This document shows positions 16,133 through 25,388 of a stretch of 64,000 bases of DNA, piece by piece (within the stretch, counting starts at the first letter, position 1; every line of letters starts with the position of its first letter). The DNA comes from Bacteroides bouchesdurhonensis. Its GTDB lineage: Bacteria > Bacteroidota > Bacteroidia > Bacteroidales > Bacteroidaceae. A program made the translations under genes and the position numbers. The notes below the pieces were generated by a model. The model made no database searches, had not been told where the DNA came from, and saw only the letters and a program-made list of their open reading frames with translations. Location of the stretch: contig NZ_LT707006.1 in NCBI RefSeq assembly GCF_900155865.1, forward strand, positions 3,946,577-4,010,576. Direction: 5' to 3'.

Positions 16133-16495
16133 ATGTCTGACGAGTTGTTGAGGGCTAAGCCCGAAAAATATCAGGTAAACAGGGGTATCGGGAAGCCCGT
16201 GGAGTTCAAGGGGCTGAAAAGCCAGTACCTCTTTATCTTTTGCGGCGGCTTGCTCGCCGTCTTCGTGGTGTTCATCGTCCTGTTCATGGCGGGCGTGAAC
16301 CAGTGGCTATGTATCGGTTTCATCGTGTCGGCTTCGCTGCTGCTCGTGTGGCAGACGTTCCGGCTCAACGCCAAGTACGGCACGCACGGGCTGATGAAAG
16401 CCGCCGCACGCAAACGGCATCCACGCTTCATTATCAGCCGAAAGGCGATACCCCGATTATTCACCTACAAAAAAAGAAAGGAAGAAAGACCATGA
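16133..16495 (+). CDS. traF: TraF (DUF4133), VirB3-like
   Basis: 120 residues. YQVNRGIGKPVEFKGLKSQYL, then two membrane helices (LFIFCGGLLAVFVVFIVLFM and WLCIGFIVSASLLLVWQTF) and a basic tail. DUF4133 proteins correspond to VirB3, which anchors the VirB4 ATPase to the inner membrane. The last four bases (ATGA) overlap the start of traG, giving translational coupling. Confidence 0.88.
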   Translation: MSDELLRAKPEKYQVNRGIGKPVEFKGLKSQYLFIFCGGLLAVFVVFIVLFMAGVNQWLCIGFIVSASLLLVWQTFRLNAKYGTHGLMKAAARKRHPRFIISRKAIPRLFTYKKRKEERP

Positions 16496-19005
16496 GAAAT
16501 ATGTTAAAGGCTACCACGCTGGAAAGGAAATTCCCCCTTTTGGCGGTGGAGAACGGCTGCATCATTTCAAAGGATGCGGACATAACGGTGGCTTTCAGGG
16601 TGGAACTGCCCGAACTGTTCACCGTCACCAGTGCCGAGTACGAAGCCATACATTCGGCATGGTACAAGGCAATCAAGGTGCTGCCCGACTACTCCATAGT
16701 ACACAAGCAGGACTTCTTCATCAAGGAGAACTACCAGCCCGACACGGAAAGGGACGAGCTTAGTTTTTTAAGCCGCTCCTTTGAACGGCACTTCAATGAA
16801 CGCCCGTTCCTGAACCATTACTGCTACCTGTTCCTGACAAAGACGACAAGGGAGAGAAGCCGCCGACAGAGCGACTTCTCCACCCTATGCCGGGGCAGGA
16901 TTGTACCGCAGGAGATAGCCGACAAGGAAGCGGCGGCAAAGTTCATCGAAGCGGTCGGGCAGTTTGAAAGGATTATGAACGACAGCGGGTTTGTCACCCT
17001 TACCCGGCTGGCGGCATCGGAAATCACCGGGCAGGACGGAAAGGCGGGCATCATTGAGAAATACTTCTCGCTATCGCAGACAGATACCACCTGCCTGAAA
17101 GACATCGGGCTGTACCCGGAAGAAATGCGTGTCGGGGACGACATACTGTGCCTGCACACGCTTTCGGACGTGGAAGATTTGCCCGGAAAGGTCGGGACGG
17201 ACACACGGTTTGAGAAGCTGTCCACTGACCGGAGCGACTGCCGACTGTCATTCGCCGCCCCGGTGGGCGTGCTGTTGTCGTGCAACCACGTCTATAACCA
17301 GTTCATCTTCATAGACGACCACGCCGAAAACCTGAAGAACTTCGAGCAGACCGCCCGGAACATGCAATCGCTCTCCCGTTATTCCCGTGCCAACCAAGTG
17401 AACAAGGAATGGATAGACGAGTACCTGAACGAAGCGCACAGCAAGGGGCTTGTATCGGTGCGCTGCCACTGCAACGTCATGGCATGGAGTGACGACCGGG
17501 AAGAACTCAAACGCATACGCAACGATGTGGGAAGCCAGCTTGCGCTAATGGAGTGCAAGCCACGCCACAACACGGTCGATACGCCCACGCTCTTTTGGGC
17601 GGGCATACCCGGAAACGAAGCGGACTTCCCCGCAGAGGAAAGTTTCTACACGTTCTTGGGGCAGGCTCTCTGCCTGTTCGTGGAAGAAACGAACTACAAG
17701 AGTTCGCTTTCGCCGTTCGGCATCAAAATGGTGGACAGGGTGAGCGGTCGCCCGCTGCATATCGACATATCGGATTTGCCCATGAAGAAAGGCATCACGA
17801 CCAACCGCAACAAGTTCATACTTGGGCCGAGCGGGTCGGGTAAGTCTTTCTTTACCAACCACATGGTGCGTCAGTATTACGAGCAGGGGGCGCACGTGCT
17901 GCTGGTAGATACGGGTAACAGTTACTTGGGGCTGTCCCAGCTTATCCACAACCGCACGCACGGCGAGGACGGGATTTATTTCACCTACACCAACGAGAAC
18001 CCGATAGCGTTCAACCCGTTCTATGTCGAGGACGGGGTATTCGACATAGAGAAGAAAGAGAGCATCAAGACCCTTATACTCACCCTGTGGAAGCGGGATG
18101 ATGAAGCCCCGAAGCGGTCGGAAGAAGTGGCGTTGTCAAACGCCGTGAGTGCCTATATCGAACTGACAGGCAAAGACCGTTCGGTAACGCCCTGCTTCAA
18201 CACGTTCTACGAGTTTGTCCGGGATGATTACCGCCGACAGCTTGAACAGAAGAACGTCAGGGAAAAGGATTTTGACATAAACAATTTCCTGAACGTGCTT
18301 GAACCGTACTATCGTGGCGGTGAGTACGACTACCTGCTGAACTCCGACAAGGAACTGGATTTGTTGCACAAACGCTTCATTGTCTTTGAGTTGGACAACA
18401 TCAAAGACCACAAGATTTTATTCCCGGTAACGACTATCATCATCATGGAAGCCTTTATAAACAAGATGCGCAAGTTAAAGGGAATAAGGAAGTTAATACT
18501 AATCGAGGAAGCGTGGAAAGCGATTGCATCGGCGAACATGGCGGACTATATCCGCTACCTCTACAAAACCGTCCGAAAATATTTCGGGGAAGCGATTGTA
18601 GTCACGCAAGAGATTGAGGATATTATTTCTTCCCCTATCGTGAAAGAGAGTATCATCAATAACTCGGACTGCAAAATCCTGTTAGACCAAAGAAAATATC
18701 TCAACAAGTTTGACAGCATACAGAACCTCTTGGGACTGACCGACAAGGAGCGTTCGCAGATATTGTCTATCAACATGGCGAACCACCCCGGACGGAAGTA
18801 CAAGGAAGTTTTCTTCTCGCTGGGCGGCACGCAGTCGGCGGTGTACGCCACAGAAGTTTCATTGGAAGAATATTACACCTTCACGACAGAGGAAAGCGAG
18901 AAAATGGAACTGTTCGCACTTGCCGACAAGCTGGGCGGCAACCTTGAACTGGCTATCAAGAGGCTTGCAGAAAGCAAACGTAATCCCCAATCATCAACAA
19001 CTTAA
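16492..19005 (+). CDS. traG: TraG, VirB4-family conjugation ATPase
   Basis: 837 residues from ATG 16492 (MRNMLKATTLERKFPLLAVE). The frame is open back to 16240, but the extra sequence lies over traF and is not coding. The Walker A box GPSGSGKSFF is near residue 445-453, and the Walker B with downstream motifs is KLILIEEAWKAIAS near residue 665. The N-terminal half is the VirB4/CagE-type domain. It powers assembly of the type IV secretion channel and works with TraF at the inner membrane. It is the central ATPase of the operon. Confidence 0.93.
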   Translation: MRNMLKATTLERKFPLLAVENGCIISKDADITVAFRVELPELFTVTSAEYEAIHSAWYKAIKVLPDYSIVHKQDFFIKENYQPDTERDELSFLSRSFERHFNERPFLNHYCYLFLTKTTRERSRRQSDFSTLCRGRIVPQEIADKEAAAKFIEAVGQFERIMNDSGFVTLTRLAASEITGQDGKAGIIEKYFSLSQTDTTCLKDIGLYPEEMRVGDDILCLHTLSDVEDLPGKVGTDTRFEKLSTDRSDCRLSFAAPVGVLLSCNHVYNQFIFIDDHAENLKNFEQTARNMQSLSRYSRANQVNKEWIDEYLNEAHSKGLVSVRCHCNVMAWSDDREELKRIRNDVGSQLALMECKPRHNTVDTPTLFWAGIPGNEADFPAEESFYTFLGQALCLFVEETNYKSSLSPFGIKMVDRVSGRPLHIDISDLPMKKGITTNRNKFILGPSGSGKSFFTNHMVRQYYEQGAHVLLVDTGNSYLGLSQLIHNRTHGEDGIYFTYTNENPIAFNPFYVEDGVFDIEKKESIKTLILTLWKRDDEAPKRSEEVALSNAVSAYIELTGKDRSVTPCFNTFYEFVRDDYRRQLEQKNVREKDFDINNFLNVLEPYYRGGEYDYLLNSDKELDLLHKRFIVFELDNIKDHKILFPVTTIIIMEAFINKMRKLKGIRKLILIEEAWKAIASANMADYIRYLYKTVRKYFGEAIVVTQEIEDIISSPIVKESIINNSDCKILLDQRKYLNKFDSIQNLLGLTDKERSQILSINMANHPGRKYKEVFFSLGGTQSAVYATEVSLEEYYTFTTEESEKMELFALADKLGGNLELAIKRLAESKRNPQSSTT

Positions 19006-19016
19006 AAATCAGGAAC

Positions 19017-19643
19017 ATGAAAAGAACAATTCTCCTTATGGCGGTATGCCTTTGCTTCATCGGCAACGCATCCGCACAGTGGGTGGTGTCAGACCCCGGC
19101 AATTTGGCACAGGGCATCATCAACACCACCAAGCAGATAGTGCAGACTTCCACCACAGCCAAAAACACGCTGGACGGCTTCATGGAAGCGCAGAAGATTT
19201 TCCAGCAGGGAAAAGTCTATTACGATGCGCTCAAAGCGGTACACGATGTTGTCAAGGGCGGCATCAAGGTGAAGAAGTCCATTGAACTGGTGGCGGAAAT
19301 ATCCGAAATCTACGTGCGAAACTACCAGAACATGCTGGCTGACCCGAACTACACGCCGGATGAACTCACCGCCATTTCAGCCGGGTATGCCAAGCTGCTC
19401 TCCGAAAGTGCGGACGTGTTGCAGGACTTGAAGAATGTAGTGAACGTGACGGGTATGTCGCTGACGGATGCCGAAAGGCTGGCGGTAATCAACAACGCCT
19501 ACAAAAGCCTGCTCAACTACCGCAACCTCGTGAACTACTACACCCGAAAGAACATATCCGTGTCCTACCTGCGGGCAAAGAAGAAGAACGACACAGACCG
19601 GGTGCTGGCTCTTTACGGCTCGGCGGATGAACGCTACTGGTAA
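19017..19643 (+). CDS. traI: TraI (DUF4141), VirB5-like
   Basis: 208 residues. It has a clear signal peptide (MKRTILLMAVCLCFIGNASAQ) and a helical mature part (NLAQGIINTTKQIVQTSTTAKNTLDGFMEAQKIFQQGK, then DALKAVHDVVKGGIKVKKSIELVAEISE). The family matches DUF4141/TraI and occupies the VirB5 place, a periplasmic or pilus-tip protein. The start lies 11 bases after traG stops. Confidence 0.85.
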   Translation: MKRTILLMAVCLCFIGNASAQWVVSDPGNLAQGIINTTKQIVQTSTTAKNTLDGFMEAQKIFQQGKVYYDALKAVHDVVKGGIKVKKSIELVAEISEIYVRNYQNMLADPNYTPDELTAISAGYAKLLSESADVLQDLKNVVNVTGMSLTDAERLAVINNAYKSLLNYRNLVNYYTRKNISVSYLRAKKKNDTDRVLALYGSADERYW

Positions 19644-19656
19644 CATATAAATCGGT

Positions 19657-20658
19657 ATGCCTATGTTATTAGCAGCGGTGGATTTTGACAACCTGCACCA
19701 AGTGTTGCGGGTGCTGTACGATGAAATGATGCCCTTGTGCAGCAACATGACGGGGGTAGCCAAAGGAATAGCCGGGCTGGGTGCGCTGTTCTATGTAGCC
19801 GCCAAAGTGTGGCAGTCGCTCGCACGTGCCGAACCCATAGACGTGTACCCGCTCCTGCGTCCCTTTGCGCTGGGGCTGTGCATCATGTTCTTTCCCACGT
19901 TCGTGCTGGGGACTATCAACACGGTATTGTCGCCAGTGGTGAAAGGGTGCAACCAACTTATGGAAACGCAGACTTTCGACATGAACGAATACCGGGCACA
20001 GAAAGACCGACTGGAATATGAAGCCCTGATGCGTAGCCCCGAAACGGCTTACCTCGCTTCGGACGAGGAATTTGACAGGCAACTGGAAGAACTGGGCTGG
20101 TCGCCCTCCGATATGGTAACTATGACGGGTATGTATATGGACAGGGCGGCGTACAATATAAAGAAGTCCGTCCGGGACTGGTTCAGGGAACTGCTGGAAA
20201 TGCTCTTTCAGGCGGCGGGGCTGATTATAGACACGCTGCGCACGTTCTTCCTAATCGTGTTAAGCATACTGGGTCCGCTGGCGTTTGCGATTTCCGTCTA
20301 TGACGGTTTCCAAAGCACGCTGACCCAGTGGATTTCACGCTATATATCCATTTACCTGTGGCTACCCGTGTCGGACTTGTTCAGCAGCGTGCTGGCACGC
20401 ATACAAACCCTGATGCTACAAAAAGACATCGAGCAGCTTTCAGACCCGAATTTCATTCCTGACGGGAGCAGCACCGTGTATGTAATCTTTATGATTATCG
20501 GCATCGTGGGCTACTTCACCATTCCAACGGTGGCAAGCTGGATAGTGTCGGCTGGCGGTACGTCTGCCTATAACCGCAACGTGGCACGGGCTGGGTCAAT
20601 CGCCGGGGCGGCGGTCGGTGCGGCAAGCGGGAAAGTAACCGGGAAACTACTCAAATAA
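19657..20658 (+). CDS. traJ: TraJ, VirB6-like polytopic membrane protein
   Basis: 333 residues. Several membrane segments are evident: VAKGIAGLGALFYVAAKVW, LRPFALGLCIMFFPTFVLGTINTVL, IDTLRTFFLIVLSILGPLAFAI, and VIFMIIGIVGYFTIPTVASWIV. The C-terminus is Gly/Ala rich (AGSIAGAAVGAASGKVTGKLLK). TraJ of CTns fills the VirB6 role, forming part of the inner-membrane channel. The reading frame is complete and in operon order between traI and traK. Confidence 0.9.
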   Translation: MPMLLAAVDFDNLHQVLRVLYDEMMPLCSNMTGVAKGIAGLGALFYVAAKVWQSLARAEPIDVYPLLRPFALGLCIMFFPTFVLGTINTVLSPVVKGCNQLMETQTFDMNEYRAQKDRLEYEALMRSPETAYLASDEEFDRQLEELGWSPSDMVTMTGMYMDRAAYNIKKSVRDWFRELLEMLFQAAGLIIDTLRTFFLIVLSILGPLAFAISVYDGFQSTLTQWISRYISIYLWLPVSDLFSSVLARIQTLMLQKDIEQLSDPNFIPDGSSTVYVIFMIIGIVGYFTIPTVASWIVSAGGTSAYNRNVARAGSIAGAAVGAASGKVTGKLLK

Positions 20659-20678
20659 CCAACATCAATATTTAGTAT

Positions 20679-21302
20679 ATGGAATTTAAGTCATTAACGA
20701 ACATCGAAACGAGTTTCCGGCAAATCAGGCTCTTTGCGCTGGTATTCATCTGCCTGTGCGCACTGGTGACGGGCTTTGCCGTGTGGAACTCGTACAGCTT
20801 CGCCGAAAAGCAGCGGCAGAAGATATACGTCCTCGACAACGGCAAAAGCCTGATGCTGGCACTCTCGCAGGACATGGCGCAGAACAGACCCGTGGAAGCC
20901 AAGTCGCACGTGCGGCGTTTCCACGAACTTTTCTTCACGCTCTCACCCGACAAGGGGGCTATCGAAAGCAACATCAAACGCTCGCTGTTCCTCGCCGACA
21001 AGACCGCTTTCAACTATTACAAGGACTTGGCGGAAAAGGGCTACTACAACCGGGTGATTTCCGGAAACGTCACGCAGACGGTGGAGATTGACAGCGTGAA
21101 GTGCGACTTCGACCAGTACCCCTACAAGGTGAACACGTATGCCCGCCAGTTGATTGTCCGGGAAAGCAGCCTGACGGTGCGAAGCCTTGTGACCTCGTGC
21201 CGCCTGCTCAACGCCACACGGAGCGACAACAACCCGCACGGCTTCATCATCGAAGCGTTCACCATTACCGAGAACAAGGATTTGCAGACCATTAAGAGAT
21301 AG
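20679..21302 (+). CDS. traK: TraK, VirB8-like
   Basis: 207 residues. It has a short cytosolic N-terminus, one membrane helix (LFALVFICLCALVTGFAVW) and a periplasmic domain of ~150 residues (KQRQKIYVLDNGKSLMLALSQ ... HVRRFHELFFTLSPDKGAIESNIKRSL). Layout and place fit TraK, the VirB8-type scaffold. It is separated by four bases from traL. Confidence 0.88.
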   Translation: MEFKSLTNIETSFRQIRLFALVFICLCALVTGFAVWNSYSFAEKQRQKIYVLDNGKSLMLALSQDMAQNRPVEAKSHVRRFHELFFTLSPDKGAIESNIKRSLFLADKTAFNYYKDLAEKGYYNRVISGNVTQTVEIDSVKCDFDQYPYKVNTYARQLIVRESSLTVRSLVTSCRLLNATRSDNNPHGFIIEAFTITENKDLQTIKR

Positions 21303-21306
21303 CCTT

Positions 21307-21603
21307 ATGGAAAGAAAACGAAACTACATCGGAAAGGTGCGGGACTGGGCGGACGACCGCCTGCGCCGAATGTGCGGACGGATTACGCCGGGCAAAAGGC
21401 TGGCGGTTATCCTCGTGATGTTCTTCTTCCTTGGCGGCTTGTCTATCTACATTACCGTTTCATCAATCTACAACATCGGGAAGCGGGACGGCAGGCGGCT
21501 GCAAATAGAACACATCAGGCAACTGCCGTTGCACGGCAACGACACAACCAAAAGTATCAACCCCTTAAACAGACCGCAATATGGAAGAAGTACAGAAGAA
21601 TGA
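21307..21603 (+). CDS. traL: TraL (DUF3989)
   Basis: 98 residues. A basic N-terminus (RVRRMCGRITPGKR-like) is followed by one membrane segment (LAVILVMFFFLGGLSIYITVSSIY) and a ~40-residue tail. This matches DUF3989/TraL, a small inner-membrane subunit of unknown mechanism. Its last 23 bases overlap the start of traM, so the two are probably translated together. Confidence 0.85.
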   Translation: MERKRNYIGKVRDWADDRLRRMCGRITPGKRLAVILVMFFFLGGLSIYITVSSIYNIGKRDGRRLQIEHIRQLPLHGNDTTKSINPLNRPQYGRSTEE

Positions 21604-22894
21604 GAACGGCACGACCGTACCGCAGGCGGACGGGAAGCCGAAAAAGGAAGATAAACCCAAACGGGAACTTACCCCGCAGCAGGTGCAGCAGCGCAGGAAA
21701 ATGATAGTCTTCCCGCTGATGTTCCTTGCCTTTGCCGGGTGCATGTACCTGATATTCGCACCCTCCGGCAAAGAGGACGTGAACGTGGAAAGCGTGGGCG
21801 GCTTCAACGCCGACATACCCCTGCCCGCAGAGGACGGGATTATAGCCGACAAGCAAAAGGCTTACGAACAGGCGATGATAAGCCGCAGGCAGCAGGAGAA
21901 GATACAGTCCTTGCAGGACTTCGGTTTCACCGGGAACGATGAAGCGGAAGAACCGCAAGCGGAAATCGACCTGATGCCGGAAGAGGATGCGAAGCCCCAA
22001 AGGGGCGGCGGTGCTTCTTCGGCATACGCTTACCGGGACATCAACCGCCAGTTAAGCACGTTCTATGAAACTCCGGCGGTGGACGAGGAAAAAGAGGACT
22101 TGAAGCGGCAGGTAGCGGAACTGACCGATAGGCTGCAACAACAGAACGCCACACCCACCGCTGACGACCAAATGGCACTCTTGGAAAAGTCCTACGAGCT
22201 GGCGGCAAAGTACATGAACGGCGGGCAGGGACAAGTCGCACAAGTCCCGGTAACGGGCGACATTGACCGCAAGCCGGATGCGGTGGCGGTGCAGGCTGTC
22301 AGGGAAACGACCGTTTCGGGATTGCGGCAGCCCATGAGCGATGCCGACTTCATCCGGGCTTACAGCCAGCCACGAAACTACGGCTTCAACACGGCAGTAG
22401 GCACGGGGTACGCTATGGGAAAGAACACGGTAGCCGCCTGCATCCACCAAGACCAAACCTTGACGGACGGGCAGGCGGTGAAACTACGGCTGCTCGAACC
22501 CATGCAGGCGGGGAACATAGTCGTGCCGAAGAATACCCTCGTGGCGGGGACGGCAAAGGTGCAGGGCGAGCGGCTCGACATACTGGTGTCCTCGATTGAG
22601 TACGCTGGCAACATCATCCCGGTGGAACTCGCCGTGTTCGACACGGACGGGCAAAAGGGGCTGTCCGTCCCGTCCTCTATGGAGCAGGAAGCGTTCAACG
22701 AAGCTATGGCGAATATCGGAAGCGGGCTGGGTACAAGCATTTCCTTTGCCCAAAGTGCCGGGCAGCAGGTGGCTATGGACGTGACAAGGGGATTGCTGCA
22801 AGGAACGTCCGGCTACCTCGCCAAGAAGTTCCGAACCGTGAAAGTGAAGCTGAAAGCCGGGTACAGGGTGATGCTTTACGCCAAACAACAATAA
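21581..22894 (+). CDS. traM: TraM, VirB10-like
   Basis: 437 residues. It has a cytosolic charged start, one membrane helix (MIVFPLMFLAFAGCMYLIF, about residues 46-64), a long flexible linker with Gln-rich coils (VAELTDRLQQQNATPTADDQMALL) and a conserved C-terminal domain (NYGFNTAVGTGYAMGKNTVAACIHQDQTL ... KFRTVKVKLKAGYRVMLY). This matches the TraM family of CTns and the VirB10 role of spanning both membranes. It is the longest structural protein of the operon after TraG. Confidence 0.9.
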   Translation: MEEVQKNENGTTVPQADGKPKKEDKPKRELTPQQVQQRRKMIVFPLMFLAFAGCMYLIFAPSGKEDVNVESVGGFNADIPLPAEDGIIADKQKAYEQAMISRRQQEKIQSLQDFGFTGNDEAEEPQAEIDLMPEEDAKPQRGGGASSAYAYRDINRQLSTFYETPAVDEEKEDLKRQVAELTDRLQQQNATPTADDQMALLEKSYELAAKYMNGGQGQVAQVPVTGDIDRKPDAVAVQAVRETTVSGLRQPMSDADFIRAYSQPRNYGFNTAVGTGYAMGKNTVAACIHQDQTLTDGQAVKLRLLEPMQAGNIVVPKNTLVAGTAKVQGERLDILVSSIEYAGNIIPVELAVFDTDGQKGLSVPSSMEQEAFNEAMANIGSGLGTSISFAQSAGQQVAMDVTRGLLQGTSGYLAKKFRTVKVKLKAGYRVMLYAKQQ

Positions 22895-22910
22895 CCATTT
22901 TATCAACCGT

Positions 22911-22924
22911 TAAAATTTCAATTA
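22911..22924 (+). promoter_or_regulatory. AT-rich leader motif just upstream of traN
   Basis: TAAAATTTCAATTA ends four bases before the traN ATG (22928). It is the closest match in spacing to the copy before the DUF3945 gene, which supports a role in translation start rather than transcription. Confidence 0.5.
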
Positions 22925-22927
22925 GCA

Positions 22928-23863
22928 ATGAAACAGATTTTTGTAATGTTCGCCCTCTTGCTGGGCGTGTGTGCGGCAAACGCACAAACCACTGACACCG
23001 TGAAGTATGCGGCTGGCAACGACTTGTACCGGGGGATTACCCGGAAACTCCCGTACCGCCAAATGGTTACGCCCTACGGCGTGGAAGTGACCTTTGCCAA
23101 GACGGTGCATATCATCTTCCCCGCCGCCGTCCGCTATGTCGATTTGGGAAGCAACCATATCATAGCGGGCAAGGCGGACGGTGCGGAGAACGTAATCAGG
23201 GTGAAAGCCACGACAGAGGGCTTTCCGGGAGAAACGAACTTCTCCGTTATCTGCGAGGACGGCAGTTTCTTTTCGTTCAACGCCAAGTACGCCCGTGAAC
23301 CGGAAATGCTCAACATCGAAATGAAAGACTTCTTGGAGAATGAAGATACGTCCGACTTCTCACATACCCGGATGAACATCTATTTCCGGGAACTGGGGAA
23401 TGAAAGCCCGCTATTGGTGAAACTGATAATGCAGAGCATCTACAAGAACAATGACCGGAAAGTGCGCCACTTGGGTAGCAAGCGTTTCGGCATACAGTTC
23501 TTAATCAAGGGGATTTACACCTATAACGGGATGCTCTATGTACACACGCAGACAAAGAACAGTTCCAACGTGCCTTTCGATACCGACTTCATCAAGTTTA
23601 AGATAACCGATAAGAAAGTACCCAAGCGCACGGCTATTCAGGAAACGGTGCTGGATGCGGTACGTAGCTACAACGAGGTGATAGAGATTGCAGGAAAAAG
23701 TACCGTGCGCACGGTGTACGCCCTGCCGAAGTTCACCATTCCTGACGACAAGCTGCTGGTCGTGGAACTCTACGAGAAGAACGGCGGGCGGCATCAGACC
23801 ATACGGGTGGAGAACGCCGACATCGTGAACGCAGAAGTGATTGACGAACTAAAAATCAAATAG
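22928..23863 (+). CDS. traN: TraN (DUF4138), VirB9-like
   Basis: 311 residues. A signal peptide (MKQIFVMFALLLGVCAANAQ) is followed by a beta-rich protein with FAKTVHIIFPAAVRYVDLGSNHIIAGKADGAENVIRVKA, the standard start of DUF4138/TraN. It occupies the VirB9 place in the outer part of the channel together with TraM and TraO. It begins after the leader motif and is followed by traO after three bases. Confidence 0.9.
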   Translation: MKQIFVMFALLLGVCAANAQTTDTVKYAAGNDLYRGITRKLPYRQMVTPYGVEVTFAKTVHIIFPAAVRYVDLGSNHIIAGKADGAENVIRVKATTEGFPGETNFSVICEDGSFFSFNAKYAREPEMLNIEMKDFLENEDTSDFSHTRMNIYFRELGNESPLLVKLIMQSIYKNNDRKVRHLGSKRFGIQFLIKGIYTYNGMLYVHTQTKNSSNVPFDTDFIKFKITDKKVPKRTAIQETVLDAVRSYNEVIEIAGKSTVRTVYALPKFTIPDDKLLVVELYEKNGGRHQTIRVENADIVNAEVIDELKIK

Positions 23864-23866
23864 GGA

Positions 23867-24448
23867 ATGAAAAGACACATCTTTATAATGATGCTCTTTG
23901 CGCTGTGCCTGACCTCGTTTCAGGCACATGCGCAAAGATACCTGCCGGGCATGAAAGGCTTGCAAGTCACGGCGGGCATGGCGGACGGGGTGCATTGGAA
24001 CTCCGACACGGATTTTGCCTACCACATCGGGGCGGCGTACAGCGTTTACACCAAGAACGCCAACCGCTGGGTGATTGGCGGCGAATACCTGCACAAGAAG
24101 TATGACTACAAGGATATGCAGATACCCGTAGAACAGTTCACCGCAGAGGGCGGCTATTACCTGAAATTCCTATCGGACAGGCGAAAGACTTTTTTCCTTT
24201 CATTGGGATTGTCGGCTCTCGCCGGGTACGAAACAAGCAACCGAAGCGAAAAGCTGCTGCCGGACGGCTCTACCTTGCTGGATAAGGATTGCTTCATCTA
24301 CGGCGGTGCGCTGACGCTGGAACTGGAAGCCTACCTGACCGACCGGATAGCCTTGCTTGTCAGTGCAAGGGAACGGGCGTTGTTCGGCTCGGACATAGGC
24401 AAGTTCCACACGCAGGTATCTTTGGGACTGAAATTCATTATCAACTGA
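23867..24448 (+). CDS. traO: TraO, outer-membrane conjugation protein
   Basis: 193 residues. It has a signal peptide ending QAHAQ and a beta-barrel-like mature part (GLQVTAGMADGVHWNSDTDFAYHIGAAYSVY, YYLKFLSDRRKTFFLSLGLSALAGYE) ending in the aromatic strand HTQVSLGLKFIIN. It fits the TraO family of CTns, thought to sit in the outer membrane near TraN. The stop is 13 bases before traQ. Confidence 0.85.
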   Translation: MKRHIFIMMLFALCLTSFQAHAQRYLPGMKGLQVTAGMADGVHWNSDTDFAYHIGAAYSVYTKNANRWVIGGEYLHKKYDYKDMQIPVEQFTAEGGYYLKFLSDRRKTFFLSLGLSALAGYETSNRSEKLLPDGSTLLDKDCFIYGGALTLELEAYLTDRIALLVSARERALFGSDIGKFHTQVSLGLKFIIN

Positions 24449-24467
24449 CCGCTATATAATAATGTAT

Positions 24468-24920
24468 ATGAAGAATGTAATGTATAAAATCATCATGGGC
24501 TGCTACATCGTGGCCGCCCTCGTGCTTGTCACCGCCTGTAATGACAACTTGGATATTCAGCAGGCGTACCCGTTCAGCATCGAAACACTGCCAGTACCCA
24601 AAAGGCTGAAAGTCGGGGAAACCGCCGAAATACGCTGCCGACTGGTGCGTGGCGGCTATTACCAGCCGACTACCTATCAGATAAGGTATTTCCAGCCGGA
24701 CGGCAAAGGGAAGCTGGAAATGGATAACGGCACGGTGTTCCTGCCCAATGACCTCTACCCGCTGGAGAAAGAAACGTTCTGGCTCTACTACACCTCGGCA
24801 TCGACCGACCAGCAGACGATTGACATTTATATCATCGACAGCTTCGGGCAGATGCAGCAACTTACACTATCATTTAATAATGACAACAGCGAAGAAGAAA
24901 CGGAAACAATAACCCCCTAA
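24468..24920 (+). CDS. traQ: TraQ (DUF3872) lipoprotein
   Basis: 150 residues from ATG 24468 (MKNVMYKIIMGCYIVAALVLVTACNDN); an in-frame ATG lies two codons earlier. The lipobox is LVTAC. The mature part is an immunoglobulin-like sandwich (YPFSIETLPVPKRLKVGETAEIRCRLVRGG) as in DUF3872/TraQ. The family is needed for full transfer of CTnDOT-like elements. TraP, the primase-like gene usually found between traO and traQ, is absent here. Confidence 0.82.
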   Translation: MKNVMYKIIMGCYIVAALVLVTACNDNLDIQQAYPFSIETLPVPKRLKVGETAEIRCRLVRGGYYQPTTYQIRYFQPDGKGKLEMDNGTVFLPNDLYPLEKETFWLYYTSASTDQQTIDIYIIDSFGQMQQLTLSFNNDNSEEETETITP

Positions 24921-24932
24921 TAATAAAACGAC

Positions 24933-25253
24933 ATGGTAAAAATAGAATTGGATATAGAAGGCATCTCGTGGTACATAGAAACCACGTTGGAAACAGATAC
25001 AGTTCCGGCAGTAGGTGACATCATCATTATGGACAAGGACTGTATTTCCGAACGTGACAGTGCTGAATTATGGAAAACGCCGTCCAATCAGGTTTTCAAA
25101 TGGGCGGACGAAGAAGATGATGCGCCTGTAATGGAATGGTTCGATTGCGACACGGAAATGCTTGTCAATAAACGGACATGGAAATATGACATCGAGGAAG
25201 AAGAAACCGTGTGCATACTTGGTGTAAAATTTATTCACTATGAGGATTTATAG
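24933..25253 (+). CDS. Unknown small acidic protein at the end of the tra operon
   Basis: 106 residues, rich in Asp and Glu (FKWADEEDDAPVMEWFDCDTEMLV), with no signal or membrane segment. It starts 12 bases after traQ and therefore shares its transcript. No family is recognised. It ends just ahead of two strong hairpins that close the operon. Confidence 0.6.
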   Translation: MVKIELDIEGISWYIETTLETDTVPAVGDIIIMDKDCISERDSAELWKTPSNQVFKWADEEDDAPVMEWFDCDTEMLVNKRTWKYDIEEEETVCILGVKFIHYEDL

Positions 25254-25327
25254 TTGCGACATTCGTTTTTATCATCCTCTTGGGAAACCGGGTATGGAAT
25301 GATACGCAAAGCGTAAATATCGGGCAG

Positions 25328-25361
25328 ACATCCCGCCGGGAAGCATCGGCGGGATGTTTCC
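25328..25361 (+). terminator. First terminator hairpin after the tra operon
   Basis: ACATCCCGCCG (25328-25338) pairs perfectly with CGGCGGGATGT (25347-25357), followed by TTTCC. The 11-bp GC-rich stem is strong. Confidence 0.75.
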
Positions 25362-25388
25362 ATGATAGGGAAAACGAAAGGCTTCTTT

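Noticed and set aside
16240..16491. An 84-codon extension upstream of traG
   Set aside because: It lies over traF in another frame, has the Arg-rich composition of a shadow frame, and the ATGA overlap at 16492 gives a natural start.
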